A stretch of 64,000 nucleotides of DNA, taken from contig JAKAUQ010000036.1 in assembly GCA_021827705.1 (NCBI GenBank), positions 1-64,000 on the forward strand, given 5' to 3'. Source of the stretch: Actinomycetes bacterium (GTDB taxonomy: Bacteria > Actinomycetota > Acidimicrobiia > Acidimicrobiales > RAAP-2). Shown piece by piece: positions 42,110 to 50,950 of this stretch; the first letter of the stretch is position 1; every line of letters starts with the position of its first letter. The notes under the pieces were generated by a model. That model worked only from the letters and a program-made list of their open reading frames with translations. It made no database searches and was not told the origin of the DNA. The position numbers and the translations under genes are program-made.

Positions 42110-42634
42110 GTGCGCGTGATCGGCGGCCAGGCGCGGGGGCGCGCGCTGCGAGCGAAGCTTCCCCCCACGGTGCGTCCGACCACGGACTTCGCCCGCGAGG
42201 CCATCTTCTCGATGCTCGAGAGCCGGGGCGGGGTCCACGGAGCGGTGGTCGCCGACCTCTACTGCGGCTCGGGGGCCCTGGGCATCGAGGCGCTCTCGCG
42301 CGGCGCGCGCCGGGTCTACTTCGTCGACGCCGACCCGGCCTGTCTGGCCGCGGCCCGGGCCAACGTGGCGCCCCTCCAGCTGAGCGGCGAGGCGATCTTC
42401 GTGCGCGCCGTCCTGCCGGGCTGGGTCCCCGGCGAACCTCTCGACCTGGTGCTGGCCGACCCGCCCTACGGTCCCGTGGACATCGCGGCGCTGTTGGGTG
42501 CCGCGCCGGCGTCGCGCGCGGTCATCGAGAACGATCGCTACGCCGAGGCGCCGCCCGGATGGGCTATCGCCAAGCGCAAGCGTTACGGCACTACGCTCGT
42601 TACGATGCTGGAGCAAGGTGCGTCGCCCGCGTGA
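42110..42634 (+). CDS. rsmD: 16S rRNA (guanine-966-N2)-methyltransferase RsmD
   Basis: 174 residues. It begins RVIGGQARGRAL, the family start, then has RPTTDFAREAIFSML, the AdoMet loop DLYCGSGALGIEALSRG and the catalytic LADPPYG (NPPY-type motif). It methylates G966 of 16S rRNA. Its stop overlaps coaD as GTGA, the common rsmD-coaD pair. Confidence 0.93.
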   Translation: MRVIGGQARGRALRAKLPPTVRPTTDFAREAIFSMLESRGGVHGAVVADLYCGSGALGIEALSRGARRVYFVDADPACLAAARANVAPLQLSGEAIFVRAVLPGWVPGEPLDLVLADPPYGPVDIAALLGAAPASRAVIENDRYAEAPPGWAIAKRKRYGTTLVTMLEQGASPA

Positions 42635-43116
42635 CGATCGGACTCATCCCGGGCTCCTTTGACCCCTTCCACAACGGTCACCTCGAGGTGGTCGAGCGTG
42701 CCGCCCTGATCTTCGACGACGTTGTCGTGGCCGCGATCCGCAACCCCCAGAAGTCCGAGGCCATGTTCGACCTCGAGGAGCGGCGCGAGATGATCGCCGA
42801 GAGCTGCGTTCATCTGACGTCGGTGACCATCGTGTCGATTGACCGGCTGCTGGTGGACGTCGCGCGCGATGTGGGGGCCACCGCCATCGTGAAGGGTCTG
42901 CGCGCGGTGTCCGACTTCGAAAGCGAGCTCCAGATGGCCCAGATGAACCGGTCGCTGTCGGGGGTCGAGACCCTGTTCATCCCCACCAGCTCGAGCCACT
43001 CCTTCATCGCGTCGCGGCTGCTGCGCGAGGTGGCTCGCTACGGGGGCAACGTGGAGGCGTTCGTCCCCGCCCCGGTGGCCTCGCGGCTCCGGGCCAAGAT
43101 GGGAGGCGTGGGGTGA
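42631..43116 (+). CDS. coaD: Phosphopantetheine adenylyltransferase
   Basis: 161 residues from GTG 42631. GSFDPFHNGH at about 8-17 is the nucleotidyltransferase HxGH motif, and the C-terminal ISSSFIAS-type motif reads TSSSHSFIASRLL. It transfers AMP to 4'-phosphopantetheine in coenzyme A synthesis. Overlaps at both ends place it in the rsmD-coaD-coiled-coil-DUF177 unit. Confidence 0.95.
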   Translation: MTIGLIPGSFDPFHNGHLEVVERAALIFDDVVVAAIRNPQKSEAMFDLEERREMIAESCVHLTSVTIVSIDRLLVDVARDVGATAIVKGLRAVSDFESELQMAQMNRSLSGVETLFIPTSSSHSFIASRLLREVARYGGNVEAFVPAPVASRLRAKMGGVG

Positions 43117-43760
43117 CCTCATTCGATGGCTACGACGACGATTACCTGACTGGCGAGGCGGGCGACCCCGCAGGGCCTGCCGGTGACATCGACGCCGACC
43201 TGGCCGAGCTGATCGAGATCATTCGCACGGCCAAGCAGATGCCGCTATCGAACTCGGCGCTGGTCGCCCGTGACGAGGTCCTCGGGCTGCTCACCCGGGC
43301 GCGGGAGAACCTGCCCGATGAGATCCGGGAGGCCCGCTGGGCGCTGCGCGACCGCGAAGAGCTGATGGCCGCCGAGGTGCACAAGGCCAACCAGCTGATG
43401 GACCAGGTGCGCGCCGAGGCGGCACGCATGGTCGAGCGCACCGAGATCGTGCGCCAGTCGCGCCAGATGGCCGACCAGATCATCGCCGAGGCCGAGGCCC
43501 GCGCGCGCCAGATGATCAACCAGGCCGAGGACTTCATCGATGGCAAGCTGGGGAACTTTGAGATCGTGCTGGAGCGGCTGCTCAAGACGGCCCGGTCGGG
43601 CCGCGAGCGCCTGAACGCCCATGGCCTTCCCACGTCCTTGCTCGATGCGCGCTCCGGCGGGGAGTTCCTGGGCGAGGTACCCGCCCAGTCGCCGGCCCCG
43701 GCCCCCGCGCCCGCGCCCGTGCCCGAGGACTCGTCCTTCTTCGACCAGGACGCCCCCTAG
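43113..43760 (+). CDS. Coiled-coil DivIVA-like / F0-B-like conserved actinobacterial protein
   Basis: 215 residues from GTG 43113. After an acidic N terminus, a long charged helix (about residues 60-160) is rich in Glu, Ala and Arg (ANQLMDQVRAEAARMVERTE). The C terminus is a proline/alanine stretch (APAPAPAPVPED). Homologues next to coaD in actinobacteria are annotated as DivIVA-like or ATP synthase B-like; the similarity comes from the coiled coil, so neither function is established. A scaffold role in envelope or division is possible. Confidence 0.75.
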   Translation: MTSFDGYDDDYLTGEAGDPAGPAGDIDADLAELIEIIRTAKQMPLSNSALVARDEVLGLLTRARENLPDEIREARWALRDREELMAAEVHKANQLMDQVRAEAARMVERTEIVRQSRQMADQIIAEAEARARQMINQAEDFIDGKLGNFEIVLERLLKTARSGRERLNAHGLPTSLLDARSGGEFLGEVPAQSPAPAPAPAPVPEDSSFFDQDAP

Positions 43761-43762
43761 AG

Positions 43763-44314
43763 GTGGCCTCGGCCTACGTCGTCTCGGTCGCCCGCCTGCT
43801 GCGCGAGGTACCGGCCGTCTTGGAGGTCAACGTCCAGGCGCCCTTCGACGCCGCTCGCGACCGGGAGGGTCTGGACCCCACCGCGAGCGACGTCCCCGAC
43901 GGCGCGATGGTGACCCTCTCGTTGCGTCTCGAGAGCTACGTCGGGGGGCTGCGGGCGCGCGGGACGGTGCGGGCGCCCTGGCGGGGCTCGTGCCGCCGCT
44001 GCCTGACCACGGTGGACGGCCGGGTCGAGGCCGTCGTCGACGAGCGCTTCGTCCCCGAGAGGGGTGACGCCGACGAGTTGGCCTACCGCTACCAGGGCGA
44101 CGAGGTGGACCTGGCGCCCCTGGTCCACGACGCCGTCTTCCTGGAGCTGCCCCTGGCACCCCTGTGCCGTCCCGACTGCCAGGGACTGTGTCCCCAGTGC
44201 GGCGCGGACCGCAACGTCGCGCCGTGCGCGTGCCGCGCACCGTCGGATCCGCGCTGGGATACACTTGATGCGCTCCGATTCGACGTCGAGACCGGCGGGA
44301 CGGGCATCGCGTGA
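43763..44314 (+). CDS. YceD/DUF177 family protein
   Basis: 183 residues from GTG 43763. The DUF177 core has a CRRC pair (SCRRCLTTVDGRVEAVVDER) and a second cysteine group CRPDCQGLCPQCG. The family is almost always next to rpmF (L32), as here, and is linked to 23S rRNA accumulation in several organisms. The cysteine pairs probably bind zinc. It follows the coiled-coil gene by two bases. Confidence 0.9.
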   Translation: MASAYVVSVARLLREVPAVLEVNVQAPFDAARDREGLDPTASDVPDGAMVTLSLRLESYVGGLRARGTVRAPWRGSCRRCLTTVDGRVEAVVDERFVPERGDADELAYRYQGDEVDLAPLVHDAVFLELPLAPLCRPDCQGLCPQCGADRNVAPCACRAPSDPRWDTLDALRFDVETGGTGIA

Positions 44315-44347
44315 CGACGGCACGCTAGCGGCGGAAAGAGAAGATCG

Positions 44348-44527
44348 ATGGCAGTCCCGAAGCGAAAGACCTCCAAGGCCAAGACGCGCAGCCGCCGGGC
44401 GGCCAACTGGCGCCTGAGCGCGCCGGCGCGCAGCCTGTGCCCGCAGTGCGCCTCCGCCAAGCTGCCTCACGTGGTGTGTCCCAACTGCGGCTGGTACAAG
44501 GGACGCGTCGCCGTCGAGGTCGACTGA
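44348..44527 (+). CDS. rpmF: 50S ribosomal protein L32, zinc-binding form
   Basis: 59 residues starting MAVPKRKTSKAKTRSRRA, with a zinc ribbon at Cys31, Cys34, Cys44 and Cys47. ATG 44348 has only a weak AGAGAAG upstream. It lies between the DUF177 gene and plsX, which matches the bacterial DUF177-rpmF-plsX order. Its stop TGA is followed one base later by the plsX TTG. Confidence 0.95.
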   Translation: MAVPKRKTSKAKTRSRRAANWRLSAPARSLCPQCASAKLPHVVCPNCGWYKGRVAVEVD

Positions 44528-44528
44528 G

Positions 44529-45539
44529 TTGCCCCTGCCCATCGCGGTCGATGCGATGGGCGGTGATCACGCTCCGGCGGCGGTGATCGTCGGCGCGCGC
44601 CGCGCCGTCGACGAGCTCGGGCTCGAGGTGGTGCTGGTGGGCGTCCCCGAGCGCCTCGGCGACGTCGGTGACCTTCCCGTGGTCGCCTGCACCGAGGAGA
44701 TCGCCATGGACGACGATCCCGCAGCCAGCGTGCGGACCAAGAAGGACTCGTCGCTGGTGCGGGCCGCGGAGCTCGTACGCGACGGGCGGGCCGGCGCGAT
44801 GGTGTCGGCGGGCAACACGGGGGCCACGATGGCTGCCGCGCTGCTGCGCATGGGCCGCCTCAGCGGCGTGGCCCGCCCCTGCATCGCCCTGCCGATCCCG
44901 CGCCCCGGGCACACACCGGCCATCTTGGTGGACGCGGGGGCCAACGCCGAGTGCACCCCCGAGATGCTCGTGCAGTTCGCCACCATGGCGGCCAGCTTCG
45001 TGTCGACGCACCACGGCGTGGCCGAGCCGACCGTCGGCCTGCTATCGATCGGTGAGGAGTCCAGCAAGGGGACGCCACTGGTCAAGGGGACCCACGAGCT
45101 GCTGGCCCGCTCGAACCTGCGTTTCGTTGGCAACGTCGAGGGCCGTGACCTGATCCCGTCGCCGGTCGATGTCGTGGTCACCGACGGGTTCACGGGCAAC
45201 GTGGCTCTCAAGACGCTCGAGGGGGCGCTCCGGTTCGTCTTTGGCGCCCTGATCGAGGCGGCGGGCCTCGACGAGGAGAGTCGTGCCGCCGGCGCCGTGC
45301 TGTGGCGCACGCTCGGCCCCACCGTGGCGTCCCTGACGCCCGAGAGCCAGGGTGGGGCAGTGCTGCTGGGCCTCAAGGGGATCTGCGTGATCAGCCACGG
45401 CTCTTCCAACGACACCGCGGTGCGCAACGCCATCCGCGTGGCGGCCGAGATGCGCGACGCGGACGTCGTGGGCCGCCTGCGCCTGGCCATCGCCGCCCTG
45501 ATGGCGCGGGATCCCAAAGCCCCCGACGCCGAGCGCTGA
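44529..45539 (+). CDS. plsX: Phosphate acyltransferase PlsX
   Basis: 336 residues, initiated at TTG 44529. PIAVDAMGGDHAP is the typical start; later motifs SAGNTGATMAAALL and VVTDGFTGNVALKTLEG match PlsX. It makes acyl-phosphate from acyl-ACP for PlsY-dependent phospholipid synthesis. Acyl carrier protein follows, and a FakA-like kinase that can feed the same pool lies upstream. Confidence 0.93.
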   Translation: MPLPIAVDAMGGDHAPAAVIVGARRAVDELGLEVVLVGVPERLGDVGDLPVVACTEEIAMDDDPAASVRTKKDSSLVRAAELVRDGRAGAMVSAGNTGATMAAALLRMGRLSGVARPCIALPIPRPGHTPAILVDAGANAECTPEMLVQFATMAASFVSTHHGVAEPTVGLLSIGEESSKGTPLVKGTHELLARSNLRFVGNVEGRDLIPSPVDVVVTDGFTGNVALKTLEGALRFVFGALIEAAGLDEESRAAGAVLWRTLGPTVASLTPESQGGAVLLGLKGICVISHGSSNDTAVRNAIRVAAEMRDADVVGRLRLAIAALMARDPKAPDAER

Positions 45540-45544
45540 CTGGC

Positions 45545-45550
45545 TAGTGT
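45545..45550 (+). promoter_or_regulatory. -10 hexamer TAGTGT of acpP
   Basis: TAGTGT gives a leader of about 20 bases with AAGGAGG just before ATG 45577. Unlike most promoters here it drives a leadered message. Confidence 0.45.
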
Positions 45551-45576
45551 GGGGCCCCAAGGAAGGAGGTCCGGCG

Positions 45577-45864
45577 ATGACCGATGAGACGGACCTCGGC
45601 CCGCTCAACCGGGACGTGGTGCTCGCGCTCGTGCGCGAGGAGTTGGCCGACATCCTCGAGAAGGATGCCGCGGAGATTCCCGAGGACGCCACGTTCGCCG
45701 AGGTGGGTGCCGACTCCCTGGCGCTGATCGAGCTGGTCGAGGCACTCGAGGAGCGGCTGGCGACGCGCGTGCCGGCGTTCCACATCGACGACGCCGACCT
45801 GGAGGGCCTGACCTCGGTTCGTGATGCCGTCGACTACGTGACGGCCAAGCTCCCGGCCACCTGA
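45577..45864 (+). CDS. acpP: Acyl carrier protein
   Basis: 95 residues from ATG 45577, behind a strong AAGGAGG. GADSLALIELVEALEE carries the phosphopantetheine site at Ser47. The overall charge is acidic, as normal. It is slightly longer at the N terminus than E. coli ACP. Position plsX-acpP-rnc is standard. It carries growing acyl chains in fatty acid synthesis; because many actinobacteria use FAS I, a more specialised role is possible. Confidence 0.9.
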   Translation: MTDETDLGPLNRDVVLALVREELADILEKDAAEIPEDATFAEVGADSLALIELVEALEERLATRVPAFHIDDADLEGLTSVRDAVDYVTAKLPAT

Positions 45865-45878
45865 CGAGGGGTGCCCCG

Positions 45879-46559
45879 GTGCCGGTCGCTCTGGGGGACC
45901 TCGCACGACGACTCAGGCTGGACCCGCACAGCGACTACCTGACCGTCGCGCTGACCCACTCGAGCCACGCCGCCGAGCACGGCGGCACCTCCAACGAGCG
46001 CTTCGAGTTCCTCGGCGACGCCGTGGTGGACCTGGCCGTCGCCGACCAGCTGGTGCGCGACCACCCCGACCTCGACGAGGGCCAGGCGTCGCTGGTGCGC
46101 TCGCGCACAGTGTCCGAGGCGGCGCTGGCCGCGGCCGCCACGCGCCTCGAGCTGGGCGCGCTGCTGCGGGTGGGTCGTGGGGAGCGCAAGACGGGCGGCC
46201 CAGCCCGCCCCTCGCTGCTGGCCGACGCCTTCGAGGCCGTGGTCGCAGCCGTCTACCTGGAGCGCGGCTACGAGGCGGCGCGCGCGTTCGTCCGCGAGGC
46301 TCTCGAGCCCGAGCTCGAGCGAGCCCTCGCGACTCGGGACCGCGTGGATCCCAAGTCGCGGCTGCGCCAGTGGGCCGAGACGACGGGCCGGGACGTCCCG
46401 GTCTACGAGGTCACGGCGACCGGTGTCTCGCACGACCCGACCTACCACGCGACTGTCCGCGTGGCCGGCCACGTCCTGGGGCGGGGCCGGGGGACGTCCA
46501 AGAAGGCCGCGGAGGCCGCCGCAGCCCGGTCGGCCTGGGAGCGGCGCGACGATGCCTGA
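45879..46559 (+). CDS. rnc: Ribonuclease III
   Basis: 226 residues from GTG 45879. The signature NERFEFLGDAVVDL at 39-52 has catalytic Glu43 and Asp47, and the second acidic cluster lies in LLADAFEAVVAAVYLERG. The C-terminal double-stranded RNA binding domain contains GRGRGTSKKAAEAAAA. It processes rRNA precursors and structured RNAs. The 3' end overlaps mutM by eight bases. Confidence 0.95.
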   Translation: MPVALGDLARRLRLDPHSDYLTVALTHSSHAAEHGGTSNERFEFLGDAVVDLAVADQLVRDHPDLDEGQASLVRSRTVSEAALAAAATRLELGALLRVGRGERKTGGPARPSLLADAFEAVVAAVYLERGYEAARAFVREALEPELERALATRDRVDPKSRLRQWAETTGRDVPVYEVTATGVSHDPTYHATVRVAGHVLGRGRGTSKKAAEAAAARSAWERRDDA

Positions 46560-47454
46560 GCTGCCCGAGGTCGAGACCGTGCGGGCCTCGCTGGCTCGCG
46601 ACATGGTGGGGCGGCGCATTCGCGCGGTCGCGGTGACCAACGGCCGCGCCGTGCGTCGCCACGCGTCGGCGCGCGAGTTCCGCGCGCGCGTCGAAGGCCG
46701 CGTCATCCGCAGTGTCGAGCGACTGGGCAAATACCTGGTGATGGCACTGGACAACGGGGACCACCTGGTCGTGCACCTGGGCATGTCGGGTCGCCTCCTG
46801 CGGGCCAAGGGTCCCAAGGAGCCGCGCGCCAAGCACACCCACGTCGTGTTCACGCTGTCACCCGCGGGCGAGTTGCGCTACGTGGACCCACGAACCTTCG
46901 GCGAGCTGTTCGTGTCGAGTCCTCCAGCCGAGGGCGACGAGGCCGTCCCGGTGCCGGTAGCGCGCCTGGTGATGGGCGGAGACGGCCTGTCGGTGCGGCG
47001 CCGGGTGCCCGAGCTCGCCCACCTCGGGATCGACCCGCTGGCCGATCAGGTCGCCTGGGACCGCTTTGGCGCCAGCGTGCGCAGCCGCTCCGGGGCCCTC
47101 AAGGCGGTCCTCACCGACCAGGACATCGTGGCCGGCCTCGGCAACATCTACGCCGACGAGATCCTCTTCGCCGCGGGTCTGCGCTTCGACCGTCCGGCGG
47201 CCAGCCTGACCACCATCGAGACCCGGCGCCTGTTCCGCGCGGTGATCGAGATCCTGGCCGACGCGGTCAAGGCCGGCGGCTCGACGCTGGACGATGAGCA
47301 GTTCGTCGACCCCGATGGGCACCCGGGCTCCTACCAGGAGAGCCATCAGGTCTACGGGCGCGAGGGCCAGCCCTGCCCGCAGTGCCGCCGGCCGATCGAG
47401 CGAGCGGTCTTCCACGGCCGCGCCACGTTCTGGTGCCCTGCCTGCCAGGCCTGA
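46552..47454 (+). CDS. mutM: Formamidopyrimidine-DNA glycosylase
   Basis: 300 residues starting MPELPEVETVRASL; Pro2 is the catalytic nucleophile and Glu3 the acid. The helix-two-turn-helix has IVAGLGNIYADEILF, and the C-terminal zinc finger has CPQC and CPAC, with R-I-type loop RAVFHGRATFWC. It excises 8-oxoguanine and formamidopyrimidines. The start lies inside the end of rnc. Confidence 0.95.
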   Translation: MPELPEVETVRASLARDMVGRRIRAVAVTNGRAVRRHASAREFRARVEGRVIRSVERLGKYLVMALDNGDHLVVHLGMSGRLLRAKGPKEPRAKHTHVVFTLSPAGELRYVDPRTFGELFVSSPPAEGDEAVPVPVARLVMGGDGLSVRRRVPELAHLGIDPLADQVAWDRFGASVRSRSGALKAVLTDQDIVAGLGNIYADEILFAAGLRFDRPAASLTTIETRRLFRAVIEILADAVKAGGSTLDDEQFVDPDGHPGSYQESHQVYGREGQPCPQCRRPIERAVFHGRATFWCPACQA

Positions 47455-47473
47455 GCTCGCGTGAGGCAGTTGC

Positions 47474-47479
47474 TAGCGT
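47474..47479 (+). promoter_or_regulatory. -10 hexamer TAGCGT, leaderless start of smc
   Basis: TAGCGT is followed by six bases and GTG 47486. Confidence 0.55.
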
Positions 47480-47485
47480 CTAGCC

Positions 47486-50400
47486 GTGTTTCTCAAGCGT
47501 CTGACGATGCGGGGCTTCAAGTCCTTCGCCGATAGTACGGCCATCGACTTCGAGCCGGGGGTGACCGCCATCGTGGGGCCCAACGGCTCGGGCAAGTCCA
47601 ACGTCGTCGACGCGGTCACCTGGGTCCTCGGGGCCCAGAGCACTCGCGCCCTGCGCAGCGCCCGCATGGACGACGTCATCTTCGCGGGGACCGGGTCGCG
47701 CCCGGCCCTGGGGCGTGCCGAAGTCTCCTTGACCCTGGACAACACCTCGGGTCGCCTGGGGATCGAGGGCGCTGAGGTGACCATCGGGCGCACGCTGTTT
47801 CGCAACGGGGAGTCCGAGTACGCCATCAACGGCGCGGTGTGCCGCCTGCTCGACATCCAAGAGCTGCTCGCTGATTCGGGCGTGGGGCGCCAGCAGCACA
47901 TGATCATCGGGCAGGGCCAGCTGGACGCCGTGTTGAGCGCCAGTCCCGAGAGCCGACGCGCGATCATCGAGGAGGCCGCCGGGGTGCTCAAGCACCGGCG
48001 TCGCAAGGAGCGCGCCGAGCGCCGCCTGAGCCAGACCCAGGAGAACCTCGAGCGCCTGGGCGACCTGGTGCGCGAGCTGCGCCGCCAGATGCGTCCCCTG
48101 GAGCGCCAGGCGGCGTCGGCGCGGTCGTACGTGGAGATCGAGCGGTCGCTCGGGGAGGCCCGTGGTGAGCTCTACCAGCGCCGGCGCGCCGACCTGGCCG
48201 CGCGCGAGCGCGTGCTCGAGGCGGCCGATCGCGAGGGTGCCGAGGACCAGGCGCGCCTGGTCGCCGCGCTGGAGGCCCTCGAGGAGGCCAGTGCGGCCGC
48301 CGCCGCCGAGATGGCCAGTGGCCGCGGCGAGTCGCTGGCGACCACCCTGGGCGAGGTGCGGCGCCTGGGGGAGCGCTCGCGGGGCGTCGCTTCGGTGATC
48401 GTCGAGCGCCAGAGCGCGACGCGGGCGGCCCTCGACGCGGCGGCGGACGTCAACGTGGTGGCGACCCTGGAGGCCGACGAGGCGCGACTCGTCCGGGATC
48501 TCGTCGAGGTGGCGCGCGACGAGGAGGCCCTCGTTCCCGAGCGCGCCACGCTGGCCGCGCGCCAGGAGGGCCTGGCCGCGCAGCGGGCCGAGCTGGAGGC
48601 GGGGTCGTCGCCCGACGCCTCGGTCGAGTCGGCCGCCGTCGCGGTGCGCGAGCGCGTGGCGGCCGGCGAGCGAGCCCTGGCGGCACTCGAGGAGCGCCGC
48701 CAGCGGGTCCAGCGACGGCGCGACGCGCTGAGCGCCAGTGCCGCAGCCGACGAGCGGGTTCGCGGCGAGCTCGACGAGCAGCTGAGCGCGGCCTCCCCGC
48801 GGGTCGCGGCCGCGACGGCCGCCGTCTCCGAGGCGCACGCCGCGCTGGCTCGCCTCGAGGAGCAGGCGGTGGCGGCGCGGGGTGCGCGCGACGAGGCGCG
48901 GGCCGAGGCCGCCCGGGCCCAGGCACGCGCCGAGGCCCTGGCACGCGCCTACCAGGAGCTGAGCGGCGCCTCCAGCCGCGATGTCCTCGAGGACGTCGCC
49001 GGCGTGCTCGGCGCGTTGCTGGACGTCATCGATGTGGACTCGGACGCCGTGCGCGCGGTCGACGCCGCCGTGGGGGCCTCGCTCGGGGCGACGGTCATGG
49101 CGGGCCCCGGCGCGGCCCGCACCGCTCTGGAGCGTCTGCGCGACGTCGGCGACGTGGGCCTGGTGCTGACGAGCGGGGCCGAGATCGTGTCTCCGCCCAC
49201 GCCCGAGGACTGCGAGCCAGTGCGCGCACTGGTGCGGGCCCGCTCGTCGGAGCCAGCCGTCGAGCGGCTCCTGGACTCGCTGCTGACGGGGGCGGTGGTC
49301 GCGCCGACGTGGGAGCGCGCCTTGGAGCTCGCCGCGACCCGGCCGGATCTCGTGGTGGTGACTCGCGAGGGCGACCGCCTGGCGCGTTCGGGCTGGCGCG
49401 TGGGGACGGGTCACGCGGCCGTGACCCGGGTGGCGGTCGAGCAGGCCGAGGCCACCGCCGCGGCGGCGGTCAACGTGGCGCGGGGAGCCGACGCGGCCGC
49501 GGCGCAGGCCGAGGTGCAGGTGACCAGCCAGCGCGGGGTCCTGGCGAGGGCCGAGCGAGCCGAGGTCGAGGCGCGGAGTCGGATGGCCCAGCTGGCGGCC
49601 GAGGGGCGACGCCTGGACGAGCGCCAGGCCGAGGTGGCCGACGCCGTCGTCGCCGTGGAGGGCGAGGAGCGCGAGATCGCGGTGCGGATGGCCGAGCTCG
49701 CCGCCGAGCACGACGCCGACCGCGACGCGCTGCCCGCGATTGAGGAGCAGGCCCGCGACGTGGCCGCCCAGCGGGTCGCGCGGGCCCGCGCGAGCGAGCG
49801 CCTGCGCGCCCTCGAGGAGGTCGTGGCGGGCCAGCTCCAGGAGCTGGCCCGGCGGGAGGCGGCCGTGGCGGCACGGCGGAGCCTGATCGAGCAGCGCCGC
49901 GCCGAGCTCGAGCGGCGCCTGCACGGGCACGCCGATGAGCGCGAGGTGGCCGCCCAGCGACGCCAGGGTCTCGAGGCCGATCAGCAGGCACTGGTCCGCC
50001 TGGCCGAGGTGGTCGCCGCCCAGGCCGTCGAGGTCGAGCGGCTCCAGCGCGTGCTCGACACGGACTATCGCGCCCAACTGGAGGTGGCGCGGGCCGGAGC
50101 CGCGCACCTCGAGAGCCTGCGCACGCAGCGCCAGGAGCTGGACCAGCGCCTGGTGGTGGCGCGCGACGCGCAGCGCCACGCCCAAGTCGAGCTGGCCGAG
50201 CTGCACGCGCGGAGGGCCGCCCTCGAGGAGGCCGTCAGGCGAGACCGCGTGGACCGCGTCGAGGCCGCCGAGCCCGATCCGGCGACCCCGACCGCCGAGC
50301 TCGAGGCGCGCGTCAGCGAGCTCGAGGCACGCCGCAGCGCGCTGGGTCCCATCAACCCCCTGGCGCTCGATGAGCTGGCCGAGCTCGAGGGGCGTCACCG

Positions 50401-50950
50401 CATGCTGGACGAGCAGGTCGCCGACGTGCGCCGCGCGCGCCGCGAGCTCCTCGAGGTCGTGCGGGTCGTCGACGACGAGATCATGACGACGTTCTCGTCC
50501 GCGGTGGCCGACGTCAACGAGCACTTCGCGACCCTGGTCACCATGCTCTTCCCCGGTGGGCAGGGTCGCCTCACGTTGACCGACCCCGACGACCTGCTCG
50601 CCACCGGCGTCGAGATCGAGGTGCGGCCCATGGGCCGCAATGTGCGCCGCATCTCTCTGCTGTCGGGCGGCGAGCGCTCCATGGCCGCCCTGGCGTTCCT
50701 CTTCGCCGTGTTCCGGTCTCGGCCCTCACCCTTCTACCTCATGGATGAGGTCGAGGCGGCCCTCGACGATGTGAACCTGCAGCGCTTCCTCGGGCTCATC
50801 GACGAGTTCCGGGCCGAGGCCCAGCTGCTCGTGGTGACCCACCAGAAGAGGACTATGGAGGCCGCCGACGCACTCTACGGGGTGACCATGGTGCCCGGTG
50901 GGTCCTCGAAGGTGGTCTCCCAGCGCGTGACCCGCGAGGTTGTGGCGTGA
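47486..50950 (+). CDS. smc: Chromosome segregation protein SMC
   Basis: 1154 residues. The N-terminal ATPase has GPNGSGKS at 31-38, followed by a Gln-loop region. Long coiled coils flank a central hinge (about residues 490-600, with EDVAGVLGALLDVIDVDSDA), and the C-terminal half has the signature LLSGGERSMAALAFLFA and Walker B FYLMDEVEAALDD. SMC with ScpAB loads at origins and compacts and resolves chromosomes. The start is set by TAGCGT. The stop overlaps ftsY as GTGA. Confidence 0.96.
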   Translation: MFLKRLTMRGFKSFADSTAIDFEPGVTAIVGPNGSGKSNVVDAVTWVLGAQSTRALRSARMDDVIFAGTGSRPALGRAEVSLTLDNTSGRLGIEGAEVTIGRTLFRNGESEYAINGAVCRLLDIQELLADSGVGRQQHMIIGQGQLDAVLSASPESRRAIIEEAAGVLKHRRRKERAERRLSQTQENLERLGDLVRELRRQMRPLERQAASARSYVEIERSLGEARGELYQRRRADLAARERVLEAADREGAEDQARLVAALEALEEASAAAAAEMASGRGESLATTLGEVRRLGERSRGVASVIVERQSATRAALDAAADVNVVATLEADEARLVRDLVEVARDEEALVPERATLAARQEGLAAQRAELEAGSSPDASVESAAVAVRERVAAGERALAALEERRQRVQRRRDALSASAAADERVRGELDEQLSAASPRVAAATAAVSEAHAALARLEEQAVAARGARDEARAEAARAQARAEALARAYQELSGASSRDVLEDVAGVLGALLDVIDVDSDAVRAVDAAVGASLGATVMAGPGAARTALERLRDVGDVGLVLTSGAEIVSPPTPEDCEPVRALVRARSSEPAVERLLDSLLTGAVVAPTWERALELAATRPDLVVVTREGDRLARSGWRVGTGHAAVTRVAVEQAEATAAAAVNVARGADAAAAQAEVQVTSQRGVLARAERAEVEARSRMAQLAAEGRRLDERQAEVADAVVAVEGEEREIAVRMAELAAEHDADRDALPAIEEQARDVAAQRVARARASERLRALEEVVAGQLQELARREAAVAARRSLIEQRRAELERRLHGHADEREVAAQRRQGLEADQQALVRLAEVVAAQAVEVERLQRVLDTDYRAQLEVARAGAAHLESLRTQRQELDQRLVVARDAQRHAQVELAELHARRAALEEAVRRDRVDRVEAAEPDPATPTAELEARVSELEARRSALGPINPLALDELAELEGRHRMLDEQVADVRRARRELLEVVRVVDDEIMTTFSSAVADVNEHFATLVTMLFPGGQGRLTLTDPDDLLATGVEIEVRPMGRNVRRISLLSGGERSMAALAFLFAVFRSRPSPFYLMDEVEAALDDVNLQRFLGLIDEFRAEAQLLVVTHQKRTMEAADALYGVTMVPGGSSKVVSQRVTREVVA

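Noticed and set aside
47480-50524. Very long minus-strand open frame opposite smc, and similar ones opposite dnaG, hrcA, phr and ftsY-ffh
   Set aside because: High GC removes stop codons from antisense frames. These lack family motifs and normal composition, whereas the sense genes are certain.
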